Shown in pieces: positions 11,601-25,324 of a DNA stretch of 64,000 nucleotides (within the stretch, counting starts at the first letter, position 1; each line of letters starts with the position of its first letter). A program made the translations under genes and the position numbers. The DNA is from Mantamonas sphyraenae. Taxonomy: Eukaryota > CRuMs > Mantamonadidae. The stretch covers positions 186,001-250,000 of the forward strand of contig JAPMXV010000060.1 of NCBI GenBank assembly GCA_026936335.1, in the 5' to 3' direction. The notes below the pieces were generated by a model that had not been told where the DNA came from, did not search any database, and saw nothing but the letters and a program-made list of their open reading frames with translations.

Positions 11601-14600
11601 ACACATCCCAGGTATTCGAGGTATCCACTGGCAAGCACACAATCGCCCACCACACTGTGTTGCCATCCGGTCACCCTGTCCAATTCCTCATGCCACCCAT
11701 CCAGAAGCTCCTGCACACTCGCTTGCACCCGTTTGCAGTTGTCCAGCCGTTTGCTCTTTGCTTCCAGCTCCTTCTTCACCGCACTCAGCCGCGTGCGGGC
11801 TCGTCCCAGCTTCCCTTGCTCCTCGCTCAGCGCTGCCGTCAGCTCGCCCACCTGCTTGCGTGACTTGAGCACCTGTGCACGCTGCTTCTCCAACGACGCT
11901 TCGCTGTCTTCCATTCGGTCCAGGATCGTGTGCGCCGCCGCGTCTTGGTCTCGCAGTAGAAACAGCGCCTTGATCCAGCTGCACAGCTTCTGCAGACACT
12001 CAATCTCCACAGCCTTGGCTTGAAAGTCGGGGTTCTGCAGGTACTCTTCGTCTACCTGGTATGCCACGTCCTCGTCCATCTCTTCGAAATCGTATGCACG
12101 CACACGGCCAAGGAACTCGTCGTCAGTCACCAGCGCCACCGTGGCGTCCCAGTCGTCTTTGTCCACGTCAAACAGCAAGGCCACAACCTGCATCACACTC
12201 TGGCTCAGGTTGCTGAACGAGTTCTTGCTTAGCTTGGACAACACCAGCAGATCGCTGCTCTCCAGCGACACAATACCAGCCATGGCAGATGCAAACGTGT
12301 TGTGTGCGTTCTCCAGCATCGTTTGTGCTCGCTTGCGCTCGTTGGCAATCTGCGCCTCTTCCCTGTCCAACTTGCTGGCCACCAGCGCAATGCCGTCCTT
12401 GCGACTCTTTTCGTTTCGGCTGCCCTTGCTCACGTTGCCCTCCCGCTTCTCAATTTCCTTCTCCAGTGCCTGCTTCTCCACATCCAATTCACGCATTTCC
12501 GCGCGCAACCCAGAAATGTCGTCCACAAACGACCGCGCCACGCCAATGGCCATTTCCAGCGACCGTTCCCTCTTCTGTAGCGCCTCTTCGCGACGCACAC
12601 GCAGCGCCTCGAAGCGTTCCAGATGCCTTCGCAGCTTGTGATGGGACACCACCAGTGGCATTCCTCCACGTGCACTCAGCTGCGCCGCCATCCCCTGCAG
12701 ACTCGTCATCATGTGCACCGCCACGCTGCCGACCCCCTCCGCGGTGCCCTCGTCACCCAGCTTGGTTGGAATGTCGTGCAGGATGCGCAGCGACTCAAAC
12801 AGCAGCGCGGGTGTGCTCTCACGCGGTGCATGCATCAGCTGCGAAGCAAGCGCAATCTCGCCCACGCGATCCAATGCAGCGTCGATGTGCTCCTCTTCGT
12901 TGCCAAACACGTCGACAAACACATGCACCCGCTCGGCCAGATCCTCACTGTACAACATCAACGCCTCCACCTGCCGAACACACCCTCGCATGGCACGCGC
13001 TCCCTCGCGGCTCACGTGGGTGCTATCCACAGCCAGCGAAAGGTACAGCAGCACAGTGGCGCCGGTGTGTGTTTTCAGGTATGCACGCAGTGCGTTCAAC
13101 ACATGCAACGCCTGTGCCTGGCCCTGAGGCGTCACTACTCGCTCCAGCGACACTGCGTACAATCGCATCCCCAAGCTGTACGCCACAAAGCGCGCCATTT
13201 GCAGGCTGTGGTGCCGCTGTGTGGATCCCAGATGGGTGCACACAATGTGGCCGTGCACATGGCGCAGCACACGTGTCATGTGTGCCGTAAGTTCAGTGAT
13301 TTCTTCGGTAAACACCAGTCGGAACGGTCTGTCGTGGGGCACATGCACGGGTGCTTCCAGATACAAATTGGCAGAAGTGCGGTCGTGGTTTACAGCCACC
13401 ATCTCCAACTCCACCGTGAGGTCATCTGGAGTGTACCAGCCAAACGGGTGATTGGAGGCGATGGTGCCCCCTTGCGCTTGCCTGCAGCCGATGCGCGGCC
13501 CACGCAGCACGCAAGCATGTACTGCTTGCGACTAAGGTCTACCACGGCGTCCAGGTGGTCAATCAGCCTGTCTTGGATGCCTCCATCCACCATCTGCATC
13601 ACACGCGTGGCATCCACGTCCACACGCCCGGCAAACGCGTGCACCATCTCTGTGTACCACAGCGACACCCACGCGTGTGTGTCATCGCGCACATCCTGCA
13701 ACTCCAGTTGCTGCATCACCTTCATCAGCCGTGTGAGGTCAAACAGCGTCATGGCACTGCGGCTGTCCTGCGCATGCAACGTTTGCAGCTTCTTGTACGT
13801 GTCCACCGTGCACCATGCAACGTCCGCCACCAAAGCTTCCGGTGATCCACGCACCACAGGTGCCAAGGCCAGCTGTTCCCCACAGTAGTGGCGCAGTGTC
13901 GACGCCGTCCAATCTTGCACCTGCACCCACTGCACGCGCCACGCGTACCGCCACCACGCACGCTGCTTCAACTCGTCCAGTGTGCTGCGTGCACTTAGCA
14001 GCACCTGTGTGTCCAGCAGTTGCCAATGGCCGTGTCCGGGCGTGTGGAACCCTCCAAGAGCGGTCAGTTCGCGCACGCCATGGAAGCTGTAGCCAGAGCG
14101 GAAGTGCACGTCGTCCAGAGCCACCACCACACGCCTGCCTTGCATTCCACTGAGCACATGCTTGCTCTCGCGGTACATCTCCTTTGTCAGCCTGTTGCGC
14201 ACCGCTTCCATGCCTCCTTGGCGTCGAAGCTGCATTGCCATCACCTGCTTGTCGTTGTCTCCACGCATCTGTTCCGTGAAAAACTGCCACAGGCGACTCT
14301 TTCCCGTGCCTCGCCGACCCACAAATCCCACGTGCAGACCTGCGCCAAGCAGTACCCGCGACAAATGGACCGCGGGAGCCGACTCTGCACCGAGGAAACC
14401 CACCTGCGGCTCGCTCGCAAGCACTTCCGACCAGGAACACGGAATGCCACGGCGCAATGCGACGTCAAACAAGCTCACGTCGTCGTCGCTGCCGTACGTG
14501 GACGTGGCACGTACAAAGGCCGTTTGCTCGAATCGCTGCCACAGGAAGGCTTCAAACGCACCAGCACACTCCGGGTCGTCCATGGGCGAGTACTGCACTC

Positions 14601-17600
14601 CCAACGTCCACAGCAACGTAAACACAAACACGTTGTCCACACGCGCCGTGATGTCGTCTGAGGAGGCACCTGTGTCCTCCTCGGCATCGGCATCCGACGA
14701 CACATGCTCCGCCAACATTGCCTCCAAGAAATCCAGCACACCACGCACCACAGGCATTTCGCACCCAAATACAGTGGCACCTGACGGAGAGTGGGTTGCC
14801 ACGCACTTCATCGCATCCTGCAAGTGTTGTGCCAACAAGCCATGCAGGTGATCCAAAGGCAGGGTGGGAGCCATCCGTCCGATCCAGTGCTCCAGCTGCA
14901 CGTCCACTGTCAGTGTGGCGCCGACATGGACTACTGCACTCTGCACCAGCATACTGGGTGCCATGGTGCTCAAGTCGTCCGTTTCCAAAAGAATGTGCAG
15001 TTGCGATGCCTGCGAATGCGCGGTCAGCAGCTCCGCATCCGCCGCACCGACAGAGCCGTCCAGAAGCAACCACTGTTTCACACCTGTGTCTGTGTCATGT
15101 GTGTCCAGAATCCGATGCAGCACACCGTCCTTGCCACCTTCGTAAAGTTGCTCGGGTGTGTACGCGGCCGGATGGAGCAAACGCACCGCTGTGGCGCCGA
15201 CCAGCGGCATGGTCGACGCGAGCTGAACGTACTCGCGTTCCATGCGAATGTGGAACCACGAAGGGAATCGGCACGTGCCTGGATGGCACTCAGGCCTTTG
15301 GCCAGGGAGGCGATCACGGTCGACTTGCCACACCCGGCCGGTCCACACAGCATCACCAGCTTTTCCGTGCACAGTGCTTGGTACACATGCCAAGCGCTGT
15401 CTTGAAGCAATTCCGTAGAGATTTGGAAGCCGTTGAGCAGCTGGTTGGCGACAGTGGAAAGGAGCAGGGAGGCCGCTCGGCCATCGTCGCCGTCCACACT
15501 GTCCATGTCATCGGGATAGTGAGCAAGAACGGCGGCATGGACCCTCTCTGGCCACTCCTTGTCGTCATGCATGGGTGAAAGGACATCCAACAACGCCTGC
15601 GGGACGTCGCGATCTTTGCGTACGAGTTGCATGACCCGTGCGAGAGTAGCCAAGCGCGGAGGCTGACAGAGGTCATTCAGCAGGGTGCTGACCTTGTCTG
15701 CGTGCGCGTGTGCGTCTTGCACGCCACACTGCACCAGTGTGGACAGAGCCATGGGCCTCAAATCGGGATCGCTCACCTGTATGGCCACAGTGTGTGCCAG
15801 CACACTGGTGGGCATGCTATCTGTGCCAGCACATTGTCCTGACCCATGGTGGCACACACTATGCTGCTGGGATGGATGTTCATCAGCTGCTGCTGTTCCT
15901 GAAGCACCACAAAATCCACCTGCTTGCGTCGACCTCGCAACATGGCTTCCAACAGGTCGCTCACTCGACTGCACACCACGGGTGGCAGCCACTGGACGTT
16001 TTGTAGACACAGCAGGTGGTGTTGCGACACCACACCCAACACCACGCGTTCCAGCTCGTCAAAGGTGCGCTGTCGATGGCACGCCACGCGCACTGTGTGC
16101 ATACCCAACACCACACCCAGCTCCTTGACCATGCTCCACTTTCCCGTGCCTTGCATGCCCTGCAACACAGCAAGTCTGCCCGCACGACTCACACTGCACA
16201 TGTCTGCCATGTGTTGCTGAGTCTCCGCAGTGGCCATGAACGTGTCCTCCACGCCGTGAAACTCGAATCCAAACGCGTGTTCCACGTCACCCATGCACAC
16301 CATGCACTGCATGGTGGAAAAGTGCCATTCGTAGCGCAGCTGCCGCACAAACACGTACTCATACACAGAACGGCACCCGGCGTCCACCAACGCACGAGTC
16401 ACTCGCAGCCGCTCAAGCAGCATGCCACGCACCTCCACAGGCACTGCCACAGGAGCCACAGCATCCTTGCCACGTTTGCCACTCCTCCTATCCGCACTGC
16501 CTGAGCTTCCTCCACTCGCATGGCTTCTGTCCGACTGGTCTCCACCATCGCTGCCCGTGTGTTCCATGCCACCCGTTGCTGCTGACGTGTCGTCGAGATC
16601 GCTGTGTGCATGTACACGCTGTCTGTGATCCGTTTCCTGCAGATGGTCGACCAGCGCCTCCAAGGAGCGAGCCACCGCATCGACGCCTTTGTGCTCGTCC
16701 AACAGCCGCAACACGTGACGCGACCACCAGCAGTGCAACCCAACCTGCAACGCCTGCACACAATACCGTCGCACCCATCGTTTCAGGGGCAACCGCGTGT
16801 GCAACGGCACGTCATCCGCCTCCAGCACCACCTTTTGGATTTGCCATTGCAGCGATGCCTGCATGCGCTCCTCCAAGGCTGGAAGCCACTCCAGCGATGA
16901 CGCAGATCTCTCCACACGCACCCCTCCGTCGATGAGACGCAACACCTGTCCGTTGCCACTGCACACGGCCGTGATCATCTGCACAGGACCGTCACTGTCA
17001 TCATCTCGTGCCGTGTTGTCTTCCAGCGCCACCAGCGCCGCCTGTGCACTCGAACCACTTGCTTTCATGGCTTCGCGTGCGCTGTCGTACCGATCTACTT
17101 GCAAGGAGGCGACGTCGGCGAAGCACGGAGCGGCAAACGACATCACGGCGGCAATGTCGGTGCCACCGGCCACTACACGCAACACGTCCATGTCGTCCAA
17201 GTAGTGAAGTCGAGGCCACTTGGGACGCAGGGTGGGTACATGCACACATAGAGCTTCCATGAGTGTGTGCAGCTCCTCGTTGAATCGTTCGATGTCGAGC
17301 TGCACCTGTGAGTGTTGCGACAGCTGCAACAGCGACGACTGTTCCGAACTGGCACGGCTGAACGCGTGCCACTCGTTCTCCACCTTTGCAAAGCGCTGCG
17401 CCACGTCGTCGTCGCGCAACACGTAAACCAAATGCGCCAGTTGTGCCACCAGGGTACGACACGGTGTCCATGCGTCCAGGAATCCCACCATGCCCACCAG
17501 TTGCTGCTTCATCTGCTCCAGCTCCGTCAGGGTGCCCACGCTGTACTCTGATTTCATCATGATGGCCAGTGCCTCTTCGTTGCGCTCCAGCATGCTCAGC

Positions 17601-20600
17601 AGTGACGGCACGTTGTCCTCGTCCAGTGACAGATGCGAACCCTCCCACTGATTTTTGATGGCGTCGATGCCACGCGCAATCGAATGCTCTCCCATGGCTG
17701 TACTACACACGGTCTCCATGGCTTCCATGTGCCGTTGCACACCCAGTTCCACAAGGTCAGCCAACGACACCGCCAGCCCTGCATAGTCACCTGTGCCTTG
17801 TGTCGATGAGCTGGCGTCCACCTTGGTGTCTTGGGCCGTTCCATTCTCCATCCTTTGCTCCGCGTCGTTGCCCCCGGCCTCGGTGATGCTACTGCTTCCA
17901 ACGTCGTCACCGCCACACATGCTCTGCAGCTTCTCCTCGCTGCACCCTACGCGCTCAAACAGGGCCAACCAATGCCGTTGCTGCAGATGCGAGGATGCCA
18001 ACTCGTCAAACACATGTAGCACAGGCTCCATGGCAGCCACCTGCTGCTGGAGATGCACCACCACAGGATGGTCGGCATCCACGAGAGCCATCTCATGGGT
18101 GCTGCGTTGCAACGTGCCAAACCGGTCCAGGGTCTGGTCGCGCACGAGTTCCAATTCGTCCGGACGAAATCGCACAGCCATCAACGATGCCAGCTGCATG
18201 CCTTTCCACATCTGCTCCGTGTGTTCCAAGCGACGCATGCCCTGTTCAAACACCTCCCTGCAGTTTTCGTTTTGCATGCGCAGCGTATCCTGAAACTGCG
18301 CGTAATTGTTTGCTTCAAAGCGCCGTTCCTCCAACTCCGCTCGCACCCTGGCCAGCAGTTGCAGACTGGCATCTGGACGCGTGTCCACACGTTCAAACAT
18401 GTGCTTGTTCAGCTTGCTGACAATCGACTTGACGGTGGCGTTGTGTTCGGTGATCCCCCGTTCCAACGCATCCGTGTAGTTCTTGCGCATCAGCTCCTCG
18501 CGCGAGATGGACACCTGCACCGAATCACACAGCCGTTGAAACATGGGTTCTGTCTGCAACTGAGTCTCGGTGTCCTGTGCTGGCACACGCGCCCTGTGAT
18601 GAGCCAAGAATGAGTACAGCTTGTTGATGGCCGTAATTTCCGCCTGGAATCCACGCAGGGTCTCGTCCATCCCAGCCACCATCGATGCAAACGCGCAATA
18701 CTCGCCCAGTGAGTCCACTTCCTGTGCCATGCGCGTAAACAGCGAGCGAAACTCGCCATGCAACTGCAATGTACGCTCGGCTGTGCGTTTGCTGATTCGC
18801 GTCAACACTCGTGTGCGAATGCGTTGGATGGCCGGCAACAGCGCCTGTTGCAGGGATTCGGCTGTGGTATATACAAAGCCTGTGCTGTCTGTGGTCACTT
18901 GTGTGCTGTCGACCTGATCGAACTGCGCCTGCAACGCGTTGACATCGGCGCGAAAGTCGGCCAGCTCCTTCGGCTGCATGGCATCCTCGTCAGCATCCCC
19001 GGGTTTCAGGTGGAAGTTGGACAGGGTAAAGTCCAGGCATGATTGGTGAATGTGTCGAAGGGGTGAAAGGCCGCTTGCAAACTGCTGGGCCAGGGCGTAG
19101 CTGTGGGACACACGCTCGCCCATGGTCTGCAAGCCGTTGCGAAACACATGCCACTGAGACACCAAGCGACGCAATGCGCTGCCCTGCTCCGCACGCAGGG
19201 TGTCCACGTCCATGCCGGCCAATTTGTAAAACTTGACAAACGGCGTGTGATCAAACAGGAGGGGCACGCGATCCAGACGGTCCACCATGGCATGAACCAC
19301 CGCCTCCAGCACGGTGTATACCTGTCGCCGCGAAGGCACGAGTGCAAACCCATCCATGCTGGTGGCCTCTGTGTACCCTGTGTATGCACTGAGTGCATCA
19401 TCGTCTGCCTCCTCCTCCTCCTCTGCCTCCTCTTCCGCCTCAGTCCCGTGGATGCTTGGTCGGAGGAGTTTGTGCTTGCCATGTGCATCCGAGTGCACCT
19501 CGACGTCAAAGCAAGCGGCCTGGGGTGTGTCGAGAAGCTCGAGGATTCGCTGCATGTTGTGCATCACCATGCTCTGGAGATGGCCAATGAGCATGTGTTG
19601 ACAGATGCGCAGGATGACACCCAGATGTTGCATCTGTTTGCCGACGGCGTCGATGAGCTCCTTGCGTGTTGCTGCATCGGCCGAGGTGCCTGTTTGGTTG
19701 CACACGTCCAAGCAACACTGTTGCAATTCGTCGACTATGGTTCGTATGCACACACGCAGCACGCCTCACTGCGAACCATTTGTCGCTCCTGTGCGGCTGC
19801 AAACGATTCAAGGGTGCAGTGTTGCACGCGCGTGTCGAGCATATCCAGCGTGTCCAGGGGCAGGCACAGGGTGGCCACACGTTGCAGACACTGTGCATAC
19901 ATAGGTTCCACCACAAACAGGCGTGCTTGCAATCGGCGCACTGTTTTGCCAAAGCGTTTGCGGTTGGCGTTGGCTCGCAGTGTGCGGAAACACTTCCACA
20001 CCCGATGATACTTGAAGAAGGGCATGGCAGAGACCATGCGATACAAGTTGCTCTCGTGCATCCACTGACCCATGGGCGTGAAATCGGCCACTCCGTTGGC
20101 GTCCACGTGCGTGACCCCGTTCTTGGAGACAATGAAGTACTCGCCCGCTTGTTTCGCTCGCTTGCTGCTGATGGGTGTCAGTGTGTACGGCGCCGTTGCC
20201 ACGTATGTTTTGGGCGTGTTGTTGTCTGTCACATGACGTCCCGATCGGGTGGACGAGGACACACTGCCTCGGCTGCTGCTTGTGCTTCCCATGCTGCTGC
20301 TGCTGCTGCTGCTGGAGGACGTGTTGGGTCGCCACGTGGGAGACCCCGCCGTACGGTTTAGTTGTGTGCTGAGGTTGGGACTGAGGGGAGCCAGGCTGTT
20401 GGATGCCACTGTGCCCTTGGTACTACTGGGCGAAGGAGCCGGCGAGTACGCACGCAGCGCCCGCTCGACCGCCCCCTGCGACAGTGTGGAGCGAGGTGTC
20501 GTCATACGACCACTAAGAATCATGTCTGCCTGGTTGCGCAGCGCAAGCATGCGCAGATAGTTGGGTTGGGTGTTGCGCACGTCAAACAGCGCGCCCGGAG

Positions 20601-22183
20601 AAAAGGCCATTGGTGACACCTGGGGATGATGATGGTCAGAGGATGACATGCCCACTGAATCATCGTCGTTGCCCACACCTGCCGACCGCGTCTCCCCATG
20701 ATGCCATTCCGACTGCTGCGACGCCGTCCAAGAGGAGTCAGAGTGTGACGATGTCCATGAGGAAGAGGAGCGCACGTCGCGACTGCCATTGTCATCCACG
20801 GCGGAGGAAGAAGCCGATCCGTAGCGATGGTCGTCATGATGATGCCCACGATGTTGATGGCTGTGGTGGCGACGGTGTTCCCGTTCCTGTTCCCGTTCCC
20901 GCTGGCGCTGGCGCTGCTCCTGCTCCCGCTGCTGTTGGTACACGGCACGTTCGGACACGGCGGGTTCGTTGAAGCTAAAGGCGCCTGCGGAGCGATAGGA
21001 ATGGATGCCTGCGCTGTCTGCGTACGAGGTCTGCGGGGTGAAGGACGGAGAGGAACGGCCGTCGTCACTGTGTGCATATGCTTCCCCACGCTGATGTGCT
21101 GCGTCCAACAGAGCCTGCTGTTGGGATATGAACATGTCGTCGTTGTGTTGGGCCAGGGTGTGTTCGTCCAGACGCAGGGGAGGCACGACGACGATCTCCT
21201 CCAGCATCGAGGAGGGAATGCTAATGGGTTGGCCACTCATGCCACCGGGGGACCCGTGCTTGCCGCGTGTCTTGTTTGGTGTGCTTCGTACCAGCGACAG
21301 CATGGCGGAAATGGTTGCGTCAGGTGTGCTGGCGGCCACGCGAAGATCGGCCAACGCGCGCGTTTGCACAAGGGCGTCCTCGCCTTCGTCGTCCTCCTCC
21401 TCTTCCTCGCCCACGTGCAAGTGTACTTCCACGCTGGGTTGTGACGATGGGAGATGCAGGTGTTCACCACCTGGACACCATCATGGCTGATGTCACTGTC
21501 TTGCTCGTCGCCACTGCTCTCAAACGTGGCAAACAACTGCCGAGGCGCAGCGGCGGAGCCCTGCGAAACGCTCGAACGGCCATCGTCGCTGCCCAACAGA
21601 TTGATTTCCACAATGCCGTCCTCGTGGCCATCGTAGCTCTCGTTGCCTTGCATCTCTGCATCCAAGTATGGCTGTGTGTCGCGTGTGTCGTCCTCCACGG
21701 CATACTTGCCTGCAGAGCTGCCACCCAGCAACTTCCGCCTCCTCCCTCGCTCCCTCTTGAACCGCCCCGGCGTCGATGTACCCCCCATACGATCCAATGT
21801 GCGTTCTAGATCCGCATTGCTCACACTCAGGTCTTCCATCTGCATCCCCCCCCACCGAAACCAGGTGAGTGGAATGCTCCCACACAACACAACACACACA
21901 CACCGCCAAGGGGGAAACTTACATCCTGGCGTGATGGCAGACGGAACAACTTTTTGTAAGCACTGCGCTTGCCCGTGACTTTGCTTCCCTGCTGTGCCTT
22001 GCTCTTGCTTGTGGAAGGGGAAGATGCCCCTGCCATGAAGAGCCGCTGCTTCGGATGCGTCCTCTTTGTGTAGTCCTGAGGTTGTTGCACATCGGTGTCA
22101 TTGGATGCTGATGAGGATGATGAGGATGAGGATGATGATTGGCCTTGGCGCCAGACTCGGTGCCAGTCTGAGCTCTGGCTCAT
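8657..22183 (-). CDS. Divergent dynein heavy chain-like protein, DNHD1-type
   Basis: Approximate exons: 22183-21923, 21839 to about 21460, about 21404-19770, 19734-15833, 15776-15233, 15188-13523, 13481-8657; about 4,400 residues. The order follows a dynein heavy chain: long tail; linker with WPRLHYLDDMDVLRVVAGG; AAA1 with Walker A GMQGTGKW near 16150; AAA2 (GPAGCGKST, LLLDGSVG, ETDDLSTMAPSMLVQ); AAA3 (GRRGTGKS, VVVALDDV); AAA4 without a P-loop; coiled-coil stalk with microtubule-binding region (about 12,000-12,350); AAA5; AAA6 with FGLCFVHAVMRER. AAA1 reads LLCLQNVQWL where motors have CFDEFNR, so Walker B Asp and Glu are gone. The C-terminal cap is short. This is the pattern of DNHD1, a non-canonical axoneme-associated dynein-like protein. 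The junction near 21.4 kb is unresolved. Confidence 0.8.
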
Positions 22184-22345
22184 CGTCTCCACCGCCCCGT
22201 GTGATTGGTTTTGCTGCGATGGCGTTGTGTGCTTGTGAACCAGAACCATCAGCATGTCATGTGTGTGCATGCACTGTGTGTATGAGAGTGTGTGGGTGCT
22301 GCTGCGTCATTGCTGGCAAGGCAAACACAACCAGCAACCACACCA

Positions 22346-25293
22346 ATGGGTCAAGCTGACTCCAAGGTGTTCCCCTACGACGTGGGAGAATGTGTGTGTC
22401 CACGTGGCCAATCGCCAGGCAACCTTTGGAACATCCACGAGGGCACAGCCAAGGAGTCGGGTCAGGCAGTGACCATTTTCAGTTTGCCTGCCCAAGGTGC
22501 CTCCACCGACGAGCTTGCCGCTGCTCGCAACGCACTCAAGCGCATCAAAATGCTCAAACACCCCAGTGTGCTACGCTATTTGGACGGGTTGGACGACGAG
22601 ACCGGTGTGTCGCTGGTGACTGAGGCCGTGACGCCGCTCTCGCTCAAGTTGGACGAGCTTCGCGCGGCGGACGACCAGTCGGCGATGTGTTGGGGGCTCC
22701 ACCAAGTCACGGTGAGTTTGCAGCAAGCAAAAGGGGGTTGGGGCCAAAAGGAAACGCCAGAGAGGGTACACAGTGATCCAATGTCCATTGTGTGTGGTGT
22801 GTGGTGTGTGTGGGAGAGTTTGGAATGGGCGTTGGCCGGAGGCGCAATTCAAAGAGACACTCACTCACAAACTCACACGCGCACACACACACGCCACCAA
22901 CACCATCCATGAAACAGACGGGCTTGGCGTTTCTGAACGGAGTGGGCAAGGTGGTCCACGGCAGCGTGCACGTGGACACGGTGTTTGTGGACCGGGCGGG
23001 CGAGTGGAAGCTGGGCGGGCTGGAAACGGTGGGGGATTTCAACAAAGAGAGCTCGCCCGTGCTGACGTCTTCGTTCCAGGTGCCATGGCACCGTGGGGTG
23101 TATCTGTCGCCAGAGTTGAAGCAGAACGGGTGGCAGTTGATGCGCAACGAGCAAGCGCCTGTGCATATGGCGGATGCGTGGGCGTTGGGCTGCCTGATGT
23201 ACGAGGTGTTCAATGGGGCGGCGGGGTCCTTGCAACAGATGAAGACGACGGCACGCATGCCACAGTCGTTGGTACGTACGTATGGGAGCCTGTTGCACCC
23301 GCAACCGGGCAGGCGATGGAGTGCAGACAAGGCACTGGAGAGCGACTACTTCACCAGCAACGGGTATGTGAAGCTGCAGCTGTTTCTGGCCGAGTTGAGC
23401 ATCCAGAACGAAGGCGAAAAAGCCAACTTTTTCCGCACGCTTCCCACTGTGTTGGGAGACCTGCCTGTGGACATGTGCAAGTACAAGCTGCTGCCTGCGT
23501 TGCGTGACGGGCTGGAGTACGGGTATGCACCAGCACGCGCCATCGAGAGCATGCTGCACATTGGTCAGCAGTTGGATGAGGAGGAGTTTGCACGCATGTT
23601 GCAACCCACGCTGTTGAAGCTGTTTGCCTCGTCCGAGTGGCAGGTGCGCGATCAACTGCTGGCCAGTTTGCCCATGTATGCGGAACGGCTGAGTGAAGAG
23701 GTGGTCAACACGTCCGTGTATCCTAACCTGGTCAATGGGTTTGGCGACGAAACCGAGCATCTGCGTGACCTGACAGTGCGCAGCATGGTGTTGCTTGCGC
23801 CCAAGCTGAACGCCAAGAATCTCAACACGGATCTGCTGCGCTACTTTGCCAAGCTGCAGCTGGACACAGGCATTGCTGTACGCATCAACACCACCATCTG
23901 CCTGGGCAAGATCACACCGTACCTGGACAGCAAGACCCGAGCCAAAATCCTGGTGCCTGCGTTTTCTCGCACGCTGGGTGACCCCGAGGGCATGGCACGC
24001 ATGGCAGGTCTGCAAGCGTTCATGGCCACCAAAAGCTACTATTCGGCGGAACAGATTGCTCAGGCGGTGTTGCCGTCGGTGGTGCAGTTGACCGTGGACG
24101 AGGAGCAGCGTGTGCGTGAGGTTGCGTTTTCCGCCGTCCATGCGCTGCTGCCCGTGCTCCAGGCCCACTCGGACGAGATGACGGCACGTGCGGCGGAGGA
24201 CCAGATGCGTCTGGAGCAGGAAGAGGCACAGAGGGGCATGGTGGAAAAGACAACAACCGAAGGAGGGAGGGAAATCGAAGCCAAGGCGGCAGACAGCAGC
24301 GAGGGCATGATGGGATGGGCCATGAGTCTGGGCAAGAAGTGGTACAAGGGAGAAGAAGGCACTGTGGGAAGCGCATCGACTGCGTCGTCCAACAGCAGCA
24401 GCAGCAGCAGTAGCGGTACCAGCGGTAGCGGCAGCGGCGGTGGCAACAGTGCAGGGATGGGTGTGGATCAGCCGCCACAGGCACGAGGACACGTGGAGGA
24501 ACGCATGCCGGAGATTCTGGCATCATCAAACACACGCAAGAGCAGTGCAGGAGGCAACAGTGGCAATGCGGTATCCGGCATGGGAAGACAGAACGGCGGC
24601 AACGGCAGCGGCAACGGCAGTGGGGCAGCACTGGATGCGTTGGAGAGGGAACGCAAGGCGGCAGCGAGGAAGGAAGCACAGGCGGAACGGAGGCGGTTGG
24701 CGGCAGAGAAGAAACGCATGAGACAGGAAAAGGAACGGCAGCAACAGCAGCCGCAGGGTATGACTCTTGGAGACACGGGTGAACGCAGCAACAGCAGCAG
24801 CGGATCGCCGGCGAGTTTTAATCCGTTTGAGTCGCCGGAGCAGGAGAAGAAGGAAAGCGGCGGGATGAAGCTGGATTTGGGATCAGGGGCTGGATCTGGG
24901 TGGAGTCTGGAGACGAGCATGGGTGGAAGCACGACGCAGACGCAAAAAGCGACGGAATCGAGTGGAGGAGGGTGGGGAGACGATGACGATTGGGGTGATC
25001 TGGACGGGTTTGGTGGCAACAGTGCAGGAGGGAACCAAAGCAAAAAGGCAACCCTGACGGGCTTGAGTGGACTGGGAGGGACTGCAAAGAAAGCAACCAG
25101 CAGCAGCAGCAACACCAGCAGCAGCAGCAACAACAAAGGAGGGGGAAACGGCGGATGGGGCGATCTTGACGTGGGCCTAGGAGGAGGAGGCACAGGTGTA
25201 CATGGGAAGAAGACAAACACACAGACAGACGGGTGGGGAGGGGACGATGACGAGGATGACGGATGGGGCGATTTGGATTTGGATGCGCAGCTG

Positions 25294-25324
<31 letters not shown>

